Positions 47,487-56,436 of a stretch of 64,000 nt of DNA are shown piece after piece; the first letter of the stretch is position 1, and every line of letters begins with the position of its first letter. The DNA comes from Roseovarius sp. GTDB lineage: Bacteria > Pseudomonadota > Alphaproteobacteria > Rhodobacterales > Rhodobacteraceae. Location of the stretch: NCBI GenBank assembly GCA_027493545.1, contig JAOSKR010000002.1, positions 1-64,000 of the forward strand, read 5' to 3'. Below the pieces are notes generated by a model, which made no database searches, was not told the DNA's origin, and worked only from the letters and a program-made list of their open reading frames with translations. The position numbers were made by a program, and so were the translations under genes.

Positions 47487-48524
47487 CTAGCGCGATTCGT
47501 CCGCACCGGCGCGGTCCTGCCAGGTCTCGCAGCGCGGGTCCATCAATCGGAACCAGACCGGCGGCACCAGCGCCAGCGCCGCCATTACCGGCAGCGGTCG
47601 GGGCAGGCAGGGCATGGTCTGCGCGTCGATCTGCAGCGCCGGGTAGGGGCGCGATGGAGTGACGTGGTGGTCGGAATGGCGCGGCGCATTGAGCGACAGC
47701 GCCGAGGATATGACATGCGGCGAATTCCACGAATGCCGCGGGCCCACCGGCTCGGCCCGGCCATCGGGACGCCGCTGCCGGCGCAGGCCGTAATGCTGCA
47801 CGTAATCCGACATCTGGATCTGCAGCTGCGCGTGCGCCGCCATCGCAAGGAGTGCCGCCACGCCGCCCGCCCCGGCCAGCGCCCCGGCCGCCGCAAGCGT
47901 CAGCGCGCCGCCGCCGATATAGAGCACGTAAGGATGCCGCCAGAGCGCGCGCCCCGCCTGACGCCGGTTTTCGGCCGCAAGCCCTGCGCGGAACGCCCCA
48001 CGCCATGCCCGCCATGCGAACCGGTAGAACCCGACCCCGCGCGGGGCGCTGCTGGGGTCGGCGTCGGTGCCGACATGGACGTGATGCACCAGAAGATGCG
48101 CGCTGGCGTGATGGCCGATCAACAGCGAGGTGTAGACCAGCCGCCCCAGCCGCCGCAGCGCGCGTCTTGGCCGGTGGATGAGTTCATGCGCCGCCGGGTG
48201 CGAAATCTGCCCGAAGACGAGCCCCGCCGCGAGGCCGACACCGAGGCGCTCGGGCAGGCTCAGCCCGCTTTCGCCGCCCACCGCCCGGATGGCGAGGCCC
48301 AGCAGCGCGAAATGCGCGAGCCCCAGGCAGACCAGAAGCGCATCGGCCGCCGGGAACTCCTCGCCGGGATCGCGATTGCGGTTGCTGGCGGCAACCAGCC
48401 GGTCCGCCGCCGCGACCAGCACGGTCATGTAACCCAGCGCAAGCCACACCCAGGCACCGCCCGAAAGCGCCGCCGGCACGATCAGCAGAAACGGCGCCAG
48501 CGTGACCACGGCAAAGAGCCCCAT
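47487..48524 (-). CDS. AlkB-type membrane fatty-acid/alkane monooxygenase
   Basis: 345 residues from ATG 48524 (MGLFAVVTLAPFLLIVPAAL), with AAAGGA nine bases upstream. The histidine boxes of integral-membrane diiron hydroxylases are seen: HELIHR, GHHASAHLLVHHVHVG and APRHSDHH, plus YVQHYGL. Several transmembrane helices lie in the N-terminal part. It resembles alkane 1-monooxygenase; relatives act on other hydrophobic substrates. No rubredoxin gene is adjacent. The gene is intact. Confidence 0.85.
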   Translation of the reverse strand: MGLFAVVTLAPFLLIVPAALSGGAWVWLALGYMTVLVAAADRLVAASNRNRDPGEEFPAADALLVCLGLAHFALLGLAIRAVGGESGLSLPERLGVGLAAGLVFGQISHPAAHELIHRPRRALRRLGRLVYTSLLIGHHASAHLLVHHVHVGTDADPSSAPRGVGFYRFAWRAWRGAFRAGLAAENRRQAGRALWRHPYVLYIGGGALTLAAAGALAGAGGVAALLAMAAHAQLQIQMSDYVQHYGLRRQRRPDGRAEPVGPRHSWNSPHVISSALSLNAPRHSDHHVTPSRPYPALQIDAQTMPCLPRPLPVMAALALVPPVWFRLMDPRCETWQDRAGADESR

Positions 48525-48675
48525 GCAGCACAGTCCTTTCACTCCGCCAGGCCCCACTCCTACACTCCGGCGCGGGCCACCGGCAACGCTTCCGGTGCTC
48601 GATACGTCGCTTTTGCTCTCGCATCTCCGTTTGGTCCGCGGCTATGGTGGAAGGCGTCACAAGGAGGGGTCCGGC

Positions 48676-50362
48676 ATGGCTTTGGATCAACGCAAGGGCG
48701 TCTGGAAATCGGGGCGCGGCAAAGGCCGGCCCACGCCCAAGGGCCGCCAGCTCGACGATCGCGCCTGGGAAGAGGTGCGCTCGCTTCTCGGCGAGGGTCC
48801 GCACCGGCGCGATCTGCTGATCGAGTATCTGCACCGCATCCAGGATACCTGTGGCCATCTTTCCGCGGCCCATCTGCGGGCGCTGGCCGAGGAACTGCGC
48901 ATCGCCCAGGCCGAGGTCTATGAGGTGGCGACCTTCTACGCCCATTTCGACGTGGTGAAGGAGGGCGAGACCCCGCCGCCGGCACTGACCATCCGGGTGT
49001 GCGATTCGCTTTCCTGCGAACTGGCTGGCGCGCAGGAGCTGAAGGCGGCGCTGGAGAAGGGGCTTGATCCGGCCGAGGTGCGGGTGCTGCGCGCGCCCTG
49101 CATGGGCCGCTGCGATACCGCGCCGGTGCTGGAGCTGGGGCACCGCCATATCGACCATGCCACGCCGGAAAAGGCCCGGGCGGCGGTGTCCGCCGGCGAT
49201 GTCCATCCAGTTATTCCCGATTATCAAGGGTTTGACTCCTACCGCGAAGGTGGCGGCTACGGGGTGCTGGCGCGTCTGCGGCGCGAGGGCGATTTCGAGG
49301 CGGTGCAGGAGGAACTGCTCGCCTCGGGGCTGCGCGGGCTCGGCGGGGCGGGTTTTCCCTCGGGGCGCAAATGGGGTTTCGTGCGGGCCGAGCCGGGGCC
49401 CCGTTACCTTGCCGTGAACGGCGACGAGGGCGAGCCCGGAACCTTCAAGGATCGCTTTTACCTCGAGAGAGAGCCGCATGTTTTCCTTGAGGGAATGCTG
49501 ATTGCCGGCTGGGCGGTCGAGGCCGAGACCTGTTTCATCTACATGCGCGACGAATATCCCGCCGTACTGGAAATCCTGCGCCGTGAAATCGCCGCGCTGG
49601 AGGATGCCGGCATCGTCGCTCCGGGATACATCGACCTGCGCCGCGGCGCCGGCGCCTATATCTGCGGCGAGGAATCGGCGATGATCGAATCGATCGAGGG
49701 CAAGCGCGGCCTGCCGCGCCACCGCCCGCCCTTCGTCGCGCAGGTGGGGATTTTCGGCCGGCCGACGCTGGTCAACAACGTCGAGACGCTCTACTGGGTC
49801 ACGCGGGTGCTGCGCGAGGGTAAGGATATCCTCGCAAGTGTCGAGAAAAACGGCAGAAAAGGGCTGCGCTCCTATTCGGTTTCGGGGCGGGTGAAAAACC
49901 CCGGCGTCCACCTGCTGCCGGCGGGCTCCACCATCCGCGACGTCATCGAGGCCGCCGGCGGCATGACCGAGGGGCATGTCCTCAAGGCGTATCAGCCCGG
50001 CGGGCCGTCATCGGGGCTGCTGCCGGCGAGCCTCGACGATGTGCCGCTCGATTTCGACACGCTTCAGCCCCATGACAGCTTCATCGGCTCGGCGGCGGTG
50101 GTGGTGCTGTCGGACCGTGACAGCCCCCGCGCCGCCGCGCTCAACATGCTGCGCTTTTTCGAGGACGAAAGCTGCGGCCAGTGCACTCCCTGCCGGGTGG
50201 GCTGCGAAAAAGGCGGTGAAGCTGATGCAGGCCGACCGCTGGGACCGTGCCTTGCTGGATGACCTCTGCGACGCCATGGCGGACGCCTCGATCTGTGGTC
50301 TGGGCCAGGCCGCGCCCAACCCGATCCGCCTGGTGATGCGGCATTTTCCGGATGAGGTTTGA
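48676..50362 (+). CDS. NuoE-NuoF fused flavoprotein, formate dehydrogenase beta-subunit type (one frameshift)
   Basis: About 561 residues. An N-terminal NuoE-like domain with a [2Fe-2S] site (VCDSLSCELAG, APCMGRCDTAP) is joined to a NuoF-like domain with the FMN/NADH region (GGAGFPSGRKWGF, GAGAYICGEESAMIESIEG) and the 4Fe-4S ligands ESCGQCTPCRVGC. An extra A in 50207-50211 breaks the frame; removing it gives GCEKAVKLMQADRWD and an end at RHFPDEV. This fused form is typical of NAD-dependent formate dehydrogenases, but no molybdenum alpha-subunit gene follows. AAGGAGG precedes the ATG. Confidence 0.88.
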
Positions 50363-50374
50363 GGGGCAAGCGTC

Positions 50375-50614
50375 TCAGATTGCTTTGAAAAGCCGCTGAA
50401 ACACCCGGCCGCCCAGCCGTGGCATGCCCGCCATGTAGACGATCCACAGCGCGAACATGACGATCGCCGGCAGGCCGGTGAGCGCAAATCCCTCCTCGGT
50501 GGTGTCGCCGGTGACGGCGGCGATGGCGAAGCCGATCAGGAAGAAGCTGAAGACGAGATCGAGGATGAAGGCTGTGACCACGCGCCATGTCGCGGGCCTT
50601 GCGGGGTCGGTCAT
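50375..50614 (-). CDS. small RDD-like membrane protein
   Basis: 79 residues with two hydrophobic helices (WRVVTAFILDLVFSFFLIGF, LPAIVMFALWIVYMAGM). The Arg...Asp spacing in the first helix fits RDD-family proteins, though this one is short. It is convergent with the flavoprotein gene; the 3' ends are 12 bp apart. The function is unknown. Confidence 0.6.
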   Translation of the reverse strand: MTDPARPATWRVVTAFILDLVFSFFLIGFAIAAVTGDTTEEGFALTGLPAIVMFALWIVYMAGMPRLGGRVFQRLFKAI

Positions 50615-50751
50615 GCGTCGCTCTCCTTTGCGCGTTGTCCGGCAAGGATAGCGCGATCCGACGCCAAAAGGCAGTCCGCGCGCGGCGGTGCAAGGCTTCC
50701 ATCTGCCGCGTGATGCGATTAGGTGACGTCAGGCATCCGGCTGGAGGGCTC

Positions 50752-51861
50752 ATGGCGTTATTCTCGAAACTCAAGGAACGGCTCTTCAAGTCCTCCTCAA
50801 GGCTTGAACAGGGGCTCGACGCGATCGTCGACGAGGGCGTCGATGAAGGCGTCGAGGCAGGTCCGGCCGATGAGGCCATTGATGAGGCTGTTGCAGTCCG
50901 GCCCGATGACAGCGCGGCCGAGGCGCCCGCGCCCGCCGCGAAACCGGCGCCCGGGCACCCCGACAGCCCCGACAGCCCTGACCGCCCGGGCCTGCTGGGC
51001 CGGGTTCTGGGCCGGGGCGGCGAGCCCCGCCGCGTCCTCGACGACGAGATGCTGGAAAGCCTCGAAGAGTTGCTGATCACCACCGACATGGGGGTCGAGA
51101 CCGCCCTGCGGGTGACCGCCAACATGGCCGAGGGGCGGATGGGCAAACGCCTTTCGACGCGCGAGATCAAGGCGCTGCTGACCGCCGAGATCGCCCGCAT
51201 CATGGAGCCCGTGGCCCGGCCGATGCCGCTTTACGCCAAGCGCCCGCAGGTGGTGCTGGTCGTGGGGGTGAACGGCTCGGGCAAGACCACAACCATCGGC
51301 AAGCTGGCCAACCAGTTCAAGGCCGCCGGCAAGACGGTGGTGATCGCCGCTTGCGACACCTTCCGCGCGGCGGCGGTGGAGCAGCTGCAGATCTGGGGCG
51401 AGCGCGCCGGCGTGCCGGTGCTGAGCGCGCCGGAGGGCTCGGATCCGGCAAGCCTTGCCTTCGACGCCATGGCCAGGGCCGAGGCCGACGGCGCCGATCT
51501 GCTGCTGATCGACACCGCCGGGCGGCTGCAGAACCGTGCCGACCTGATGGAGGAACTGGCCAAGATCGTCCGCGTCATCCGCAAGCGCGACGAAAGCGCG
51601 CCACACAACACGCTGCTGGTGCTCGACGCCACCACCGGGCAGAACGCGCTGAGCCAGGTCGAGACCTTCCGCAAGCTCGCCGATGTGACCGGCCTGGTCA
51701 TGACCAAGCTCGACGGCACCGCGCGCGGCGGCGTGCTGGTGGCGGTGGCCGACCGCTTCGGCCTGCCCATTCACGCCATCGGTGTGGGCGAGCAAATCGA
51801 CGATCTGGTACCCTTCGACCCACAGGAGTTCGCCGCGGCGCTGACCGGTCTGGAGGCGTGA
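50752..51861 (+). CDS. ftsY: signal recognition particle receptor FtsY
   Basis: 369 residues from ATG 50752, with GGAGGG just upstream. An acidic, proline-rich A domain (about 1-80) precedes the NG GTPase domain: GVNGSGKTTTIGKLA, DTFRAAAVEQL, DTAGRLQNR, TKLDGTARGG and GVGEQIDDL. It docks ribosome-SRP complexes at the inner membrane. The gene is intact. Confidence 0.97.
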   Translation: MALFSKLKERLFKSSSRLEQGLDAIVDEGVDEGVEAGPADEAIDEAVAVRPDDSAAEAPAPAAKPAPGHPDSPDSPDRPGLLGRVLGRGGEPRRVLDDEMLESLEELLITTDMGVETALRVTANMAEGRMGKRLSTREIKALLTAEIARIMEPVARPMPLYAKRPQVVLVVGVNGSGKTTTIGKLANQFKAAGKTVVIAACDTFRAAAVEQLQIWGERAGVPVLSAPEGSDPASLAFDAMARAEADGADLLLIDTAGRLQNRADLMEELAKIVRVIRKRDESAPHNTLLVLDATTGQNALSQVETFRKLADVTGLVMTKLDGTARGGVLVAVADRFGLPIHAIGVGEQIDDLVPFDPQEFAAALTGLEA

Positions 51862-51996
51862 TGAACCGCCCGGCCCGTTCTTCCAGGCGGAAATACCCCG
51901 GCGGGATCGGCGGGCCGGCGCCCCGATCGGCGGGCTTTCATCCGTGAGCGGGTGGATCGTCGCGCTCGAGGGCACGGCCGAGGGCCACACCCGGCG

Positions 51997-52845
51997 ATGG
52001 TCCTGGCGCTCCTGGCGGCGTTTTTGCATGCAATTTTCGGCGCGCTGCAGAAGGGGCGCCACGACCCCTGGCTCAGCCGGCTTTCGATCGACGTGTGGCT
52101 GGTGGTGCTGTCGCTGCCGCTCCTCTTTCTCGTGCCGGTGCCCGAGGCGCATATGTGGCCCATCTTCGCCGGCGCGATCGTCATTCATTTCACCTACAAG
52201 TCCCTGCAGGCGATGGCCTACAGCCGCGGCGCCTATACCGTGGTCTATCCGGTGGTGCGGGGCGCCGGGCCGCTCTTTACCGTGATCGGAGCCTGGGTGA
52301 TCTTCGGCGAGGTATTCACTCCGGTGCAGTGGCTGGGGCTGGGTGTCCTGCTGGCGGGCATCTTCGGGCTGGCGGTCTACAACCTGATCTTTCTGGTCTC
52401 CGCGCGCGAGACGCTGGTTCCGGCTTTGGGGCTGGCCGCGATCACCGGGCTCTTCGTGGCGCTCTACACCACCTACGACGCCTACGGCATCCGCGCCTCC
52501 GCCGACCCGTTCACGTTTCTGGCGTGGTTCTTCTTTCTCACCGCCTTCGACTTTCCGCTGCTCTTCGCGCTGACCCCGATGGGCGCGCGCATCTCGGGCC
52601 TGCCGCTCAGGCCGCTTCTGCTGCGCGGGCTGGCGGGGGCGCTGGTGGCCTATGGCAGTTTCGGGGCGGTGATGCTGGCCACGCGGCTCGACAAGGTGGG
52701 CCAGGCGGCGGTACTGCGCGAGACCTCGACGGTTTTTGCCGCGGTGATCGGGTGGCTGGTGTTGCGCGAAACCGTCGGGCCGCGGCGGATCGCGCTGATG
52801 GCATTGATCGCCGCCGGCGCCGTGATAGTTGAGTTTGGCGGTTGA
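51997..52845 (+). CDS. EamA/DMT-family membrane transporter
   Basis: 282 residues from ATG 51997 (MVLALLAAFLHAIFGALQKG), about ten transmembrane helices in two EamA-like repeats (AYSRGAYTVVYPVVRGAGPLF in the first, KVGQAAVLRETSTVFAAVIGWL in the second). An upstream in-frame start at 51952 would add a non-hydrophobic leader and is less likely. The substrate is unknown. It is 14 bp upstream of ispZ and likely co-transcribed. Confidence 0.82.
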   Translation: MVLALLAAFLHAIFGALQKGRHDPWLSRLSIDVWLVVLSLPLLFLVPVPEAHMWPIFAGAIVIHFTYKSLQAMAYSRGAYTVVYPVVRGAGPLFTVIGAWVIFGEVFTPVQWLGLGVLLAGIFGLAVYNLIFLVSARETLVPALGLAAITGLFVALYTTYDAYGIRASADPFTFLAWFFFLTAFDFPLLFALTPMGARISGLPLRPLLLRGLAGALVAYGSFGAVMLATRLDKVGQAAVLRETSTVFAAVIGWLVLRETVGPRRIALMALIAAGAVIVEFGG

Positions 52846-52859
52846 ATGAGAGGCAGGGC

Positions 52860-53468
52860 ATGGCGAAACGGCATCTGAACCCGAAACTGAAGGCGGCGCT
52901 GGAATTCGGCCCCGTCCTGGGCTTTTTCGTCGCCTATCTCTGGCTCAAGGACGAGACCTTCAGCATTTCGGGCGCCGATTATGCCGGCTTCATCGTCGTC
53001 ACCGCCGGGTTCATCCCGGTCTTTCTGCTGGCGATGGCGGCGCTCTGGCGGCTTACCGGGCACCTGTCGCGGATGCAGGTGATGACGGCGGTGCTGATCG
53101 TGGTCTTCGGCGGGCTCAGCGTCTGGTTCAATGACCCGCGCTTTTTCAAGATGAAACCAACCTTCATCTATCTGCTCTTCGGCGGTGTGCTGGGCCTGGG
53201 GCTCTTGCGCGGTCAGTCCTGGCTGAAATACGTGATGGAAGGAGTGATGCCGCTCAGCCATGAGGGCTGGATGATCCTGACCCGGCGGCTGGCGATCTTC
53301 TTTCTCGGGCTCGCGGTGCTCAACGAGGTGATCTGGCGGGGCTTTTCGGAAGAGACGTGGGTCTATTTCAAGACCTTCGGGCTGACCGCGGCGATCTTTG
53401 GCTTTTTCCTGCTCCAGGGCCCGCTTTTCCGCGACCACGGCTTCGGAGGGCGACGACGCGCGCGATGA
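52860..53468 (+). CDS. ispZ: intracellular septation protein A family (IspZ/YciB)
   Basis: 202 residues with five or six transmembrane helices and the family pattern LEFGPVLGFFVAYLW, VFGGLSVWFNDPRFFKMKPTFIY and LNEVIWRGFSEETWVYFKTFG. YciB proteins influence envelope integrity and division. The start at 52860 follows GAGGCAG. The gene is intact. Confidence 0.92.
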   Translation: MAKRHLNPKLKAALEFGPVLGFFVAYLWLKDETFSISGADYAGFIVVTAGFIPVFLLAMAALWRLTGHLSRMQVMTAVLIVVFGGLSVWFNDPRFFKMKPTFIYLLFGGVLGLGLLRGQSWLKYVMEGVMPLSHEGWMILTRRLAIFFLGLAVLNEVIWRGFSEETWVYFKTFGLTAAIFGFFLLQGPLFRDHGFGGRRRAR

Positions 53469-53525
53469 CAACGGCGATGCGGGTCATTGACGCGCGGCCG
53501 GGACGCGGCTAAAGCGGCCGCCGGG

Positions 53526-53580
53526 TGTGGCGATTTGTGACCGGATTGCGGGCCACGTTAAACAACTCCGCTAAAGAGGC
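53526..53580 (+). promoter_or_regulatory. SAM-II riboswitch
   Basis: GTGGCGATTTGTGACC...GGGCCACGTTAAAC...CGCTAAAGAGG has the SAM-II layout: the P1 stem GTGGC/GCCAC (53527-53531 with 53552-53556), the GATTTGT loop segment, GCCACGTTAAA and the conserved GCTAAA-GAGG that pairs into the pseudoknot. It lies 92 bp before metZ, whose product is a usual SAM-II target in alphaproteobacteria. High S-adenosylmethionine would hide the ribosome-binding site. Confidence 0.88.
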
Positions 53581-53585
53581 GAGGC

Positions 53586-53675
53586 ATGAAGGGCTTCCTT
53601 CCGCTTGGCCGGGTTCAGGGGGTTCTTTCACGGGTCGCGTCGACGCTGCGCGAATGCCTCGGAGACGGAACATGA
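53586..53675 (+). CDS. 29-codon leader ORF between SAM-II riboswitch and metZ
   Basis: An ATG six bases after the riboswitch's AAAGAGG opens 29 codons (MKGFLPLGRVQGVLSRVAST and nine more). The TGA at 53673-53675 overlaps the metZ ATG at 53672 (ATGA). The riboswitch-controlled ribosome-binding site serves this ORF best, so metZ would be translated by coupling. It is not in the ORF track. An indel in the G5 run inside it would change this reading. Confidence 0.5.
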   Translation: MKGFLPLGRVQGVLSRVASTLRECLGDGT

Positions 53676-54855
53676 CAGAGAACTGGAAGACGCGCACCGA
53701 GGCTGGTGCATGCCGGCAGCCGCCGCAGCGGCTGGGGCGAGGTGAGCGAGGCGATCTTTCTCACCCAGGGGTTCGTCTATGACAGCGCCGAGACGGCGCA
53801 GGCGCGGTTCATCGAGTCCGGGCCTGACGAGTTCATCTATGCCCGCTACGGCAACCCCACGGTGCGCATGTTCGAGGACCGCATCGCCGCGCTCGAGGGC
53901 GCCGAGGACGCCTTTGCCACCGCCAGCGGCATGGCCGCCGTCTCGGGTGCGCTGACGTCGTGCCTGCGCGCGGGCGATCACGTCGTCGCGGCGCGGGCGC
54001 TTTTCGGGTCGTGCCTTTACGTGCTCGAGGAAATCCTGACCCGCTTCGGCGTCGAGGTCAGTTTCGTTGATGGCACCGATCTCGCGCAGTGGCGCGCCGC
54101 GATCCGGCCCGGCACGCGTGCGGTCTTTTTCGAGTCGGTCGCCAACCCCACGCTCGAGGTGATCGACATCGCCGCGGTGGCGGATCTGGCCCACGCCGCG
54201 GGTGCCGTGGTGATCGTCGACAATGTCTTTGCCACCCCGGTCTTTTCGCGCGCGCTGGAACTCGGCGGCGATGTCGTGGTCTATTCCGCGACCAAGCATA
54301 TCGACGGGCAGGGGCGCACGCTCGGCGGGGGTGATCCTGGGTACGCGCGAGTTCATCCGCAAGACGGTGGAGCCCTACATGAAGCACACCGGGGGCGCGA
54401 TGTCGCCCTTCACCGCCTGGGTGTTGCTCAAGGGGCTCGAGACGCTCGATCTGCGGGTGCGGGCGCAGGCCGCGACGGCGCTGGCGCTCGCGCAGGCGCT
54501 GGAGGGGCACGCCAGGCTCGAACGCGCCATCTATCCCGGCCACCCGGCGCACCCTCAGCACGCGCTGGCGATGCGCCAGATGGGTGGCGGCGGCACGGTG
54601 GTGGCGCTCGACATCCGGGGCGGGCAGGCGGGGGCGTTCAGGTTTCTCGACGCGCTCAAGATCGTGCTCATCTCCAACAACCTGGGCGACGCCAAGTCGA
54701 TCATCACCCATCCCGCGACCACCACCCACCAGCGCCTAAGCGACGAGCGCAAGACCGCGCTGGGCATCACCCCGGGGCTGGTGCGGCTGTCGCTGGGGAT
54801 CGAGGACACCGGCGATCTGATCGCCGACGTGATGCAGGCGCTCGACGCGGTCTGA
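53672..54855 (+). CDS. metZ: O-succinylhomoserine sulfhydrylase (two frameshifts)
   Basis: About 394 residues of the Cys/Met-metabolism PLP family: TRLVHAGSRRSGWGEVSEAIFLTQGFVYD, YARYGNPTVRMFEDRIAALEGAE, ANPTLEVIDIAAVAD and the PLP lysine in SATKHIDGQGR. An extra base near 53700 and another in the G5 run 54327-54331 break the frame; removal gives LGGVILGTREFIRKTV. It makes homocysteine from O-succinylhomoserine and sulphide. The SAM-II riboswitch upstream supports the methionine role. Confidence 0.9.
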
Positions 54856-54948
54856 AGCGGTGGTGTCAGGGCCCGGCCTGCGGACCGCACCTGCGGGCTG
54901 CAGGCCGGGTCGCGTCAGAGACCGCCGCGTCAGGTCTGATACAGCCCC

Positions 54949-56319
54949 CTATCGCCGCGGCGTATGCCAGTCCGAAGGCGGAATGTTCCGGCGGTAGAGC
55001 CTGAGCGCCAGCCCGACGATGACGCCAACCCCGATCGCCAGCGCCAGATCCGCGACCACCGTCAGCACGAAGGTCAGCAACAGCAGGAACTGGTCGGACC
55101 GGCGTTCGCGCAGATAGCCGGGCCAGCGGTGCGGCTCGCTCATGTTCCAGGCGGTGATCATCAGCAGCCCGGCAAGCGCCGGCATCGCCAGAAAGCCCGC
55201 CAGCGGCGCGGCCAGCAGCATCACCAGCAGGATCGTCACCGCGTGCGTCATGCCCGCCACCGGGGTGCGGCCGCCGGCGCGCACGTTGGTGGCGGTGCGC
55301 GCGATCGCGCCGGTGGCGGGCAGCCCGCCGAAGAGCGCCGAGCCGAGGTTGGCCACGCCCTGCGCCAGAAGTTCGGCATTGGGGCGGTGGCGGCCGCCGA
55401 TCATCCGGTCGGCCACGATCGCCGACAAGAGCGACTCGACCCCGGCGAGGAACGCGATCACCAGCGCCGAGGGCAGAAGCTCGACCATCCGTTCGGGCGT
55501 TATCGCGGGCAGGGTGGGCATCGGCAGGCTGCGCGGCAACTCGCCGAAACGCGACTGGATGGTATCGACCGGCAGCGTTGTCAGCGCCACCACCGCCGAG
55601 GTTGCCGCTACCGCCACGATCAGCCCCGGCACCCGCGGAAATGCCCGGCGCATCACCACGATCAACACCACCGTGGCGACGCCGATGAGCGCCGCGGCGG
55701 TGTTGAAGGTTTCGCGCACCTGCCAGAGCGTCTCGAGCTTGGCAAAGAACGCGGCCGGCACCGCGTCGGCCGTGAGCCCGAGGAAATCCTTCAGCTGGCT
55801 CGCCGCGATGACCACTGCGATGCCGAGGGTAAAGCCGTTGATGACCGGCTCGGGCACCAGCTGGATCAGCCGCCCGGCGCGCAGCAGGCCGCCTGCCAGC
55901 AGGATGGCACCGGCCATCAGCGTCGCGATGACCAGCCCGTCATAGCCGTACTCGGCAATGACCCCGTAGACGACGACGATAAAGGCGCCGGTGGGCCCGC
56001 CGACCTGCACCCGGCTGCCGCCGACAAGCGAGATCAGGAACCCCGCGACGACGGCGGTCACCAGCCCAGTGGCCGGATCGGCGCCCGAGGCGATGGCGAT
56101 GGCGAGGCTGAGCGGCAGCGCCACCATCGCCACGGTGACGCCGGCGATGATGTCGGCCAGAAAGGTCTGGCGATCATAGTCCCGGATCGTGGCCAGGATT
56201 TTCGGCTGTCTGGGCAAGATAGGATTCCGGTATCTCAGAATGCGTATCCGGCGCCTGCACGGACCCGCCCGCTTGCAGGTACGAGCGGACGTTTCGTCGC
56301 CGTGGCGCCGCGCAATCAT
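54949..56319 (-). CDS. SulP-family anion permease without STAS domain
   Basis: Up to 456 residues, about 11-12 transmembrane helices, with SulP patterns DIIAGVTVAMVALPLSLAIAIASGADPATGLVTAVVAGF and GGLPATGAIARTATNVRAGGRTPVAGM. The usual C-terminal STAS domain is absent: the protein stops at SDWHTPRR after the last helix. A TTG start at 56217 (PRQPKILATIRDYD) may be the true one, as the first 34 residues look non-native. It likely carries sulphate, bicarbonate or another anion. Confidence 0.88.
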   Translation of the reverse strand: MIARRHGDETSARTCKRAGPCRRRIRILRYRNPILPRQPKILATIRDYDRQTFLADIIAGVTVAMVALPLSLAIAIASGADPATGLVTAVVAGFLISLVGGSRVQVGGPTGAFIVVVYGVIAEYGYDGLVIATLMAGAILLAGGLLRAGRLIQLVPEPVINGFTLGIAVVIAASQLKDFLGLTADAVPAAFFAKLETLWQVRETFNTAAALIGVATVVLIVVMRRAFPRVPGLIVAVAATSAVVALTTLPVDTIQSRFGELPRSLPMPTLPAITPERMVELLPSALVIAFLAGVESLLSAIVADRMIGGRHRPNAELLAQGVANLGSALFGGLPATGAIARTATNVRAGGRTPVAGMTHAVTILLVMLLAAPLAGFLAMPALAGLLMITAWNMSEPHRWPGYLRERRSDQFLLLLTFVLTVVADLALAIGVGVIVGLALRLYRRNIPPSDWHTPRR

Positions 56320-56436
56320 TAGCACCGGGCAAAAGTGATCCGCAATGCCGCTTTCAGCGTATGCTCAATCGTCATTGGGAATTTCCGTCCGAAAGCATTA
56401 TGTGATAGGGCGGCGACAGCAGGAAAGGGGCCGTCG

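Noticed and set aside
56340-56436. A Zur operator before folE2
   Set aside because: GCATTATGTGATAGG is only loosely similar to known Zur sites and lacks convincing dyad symmetry.
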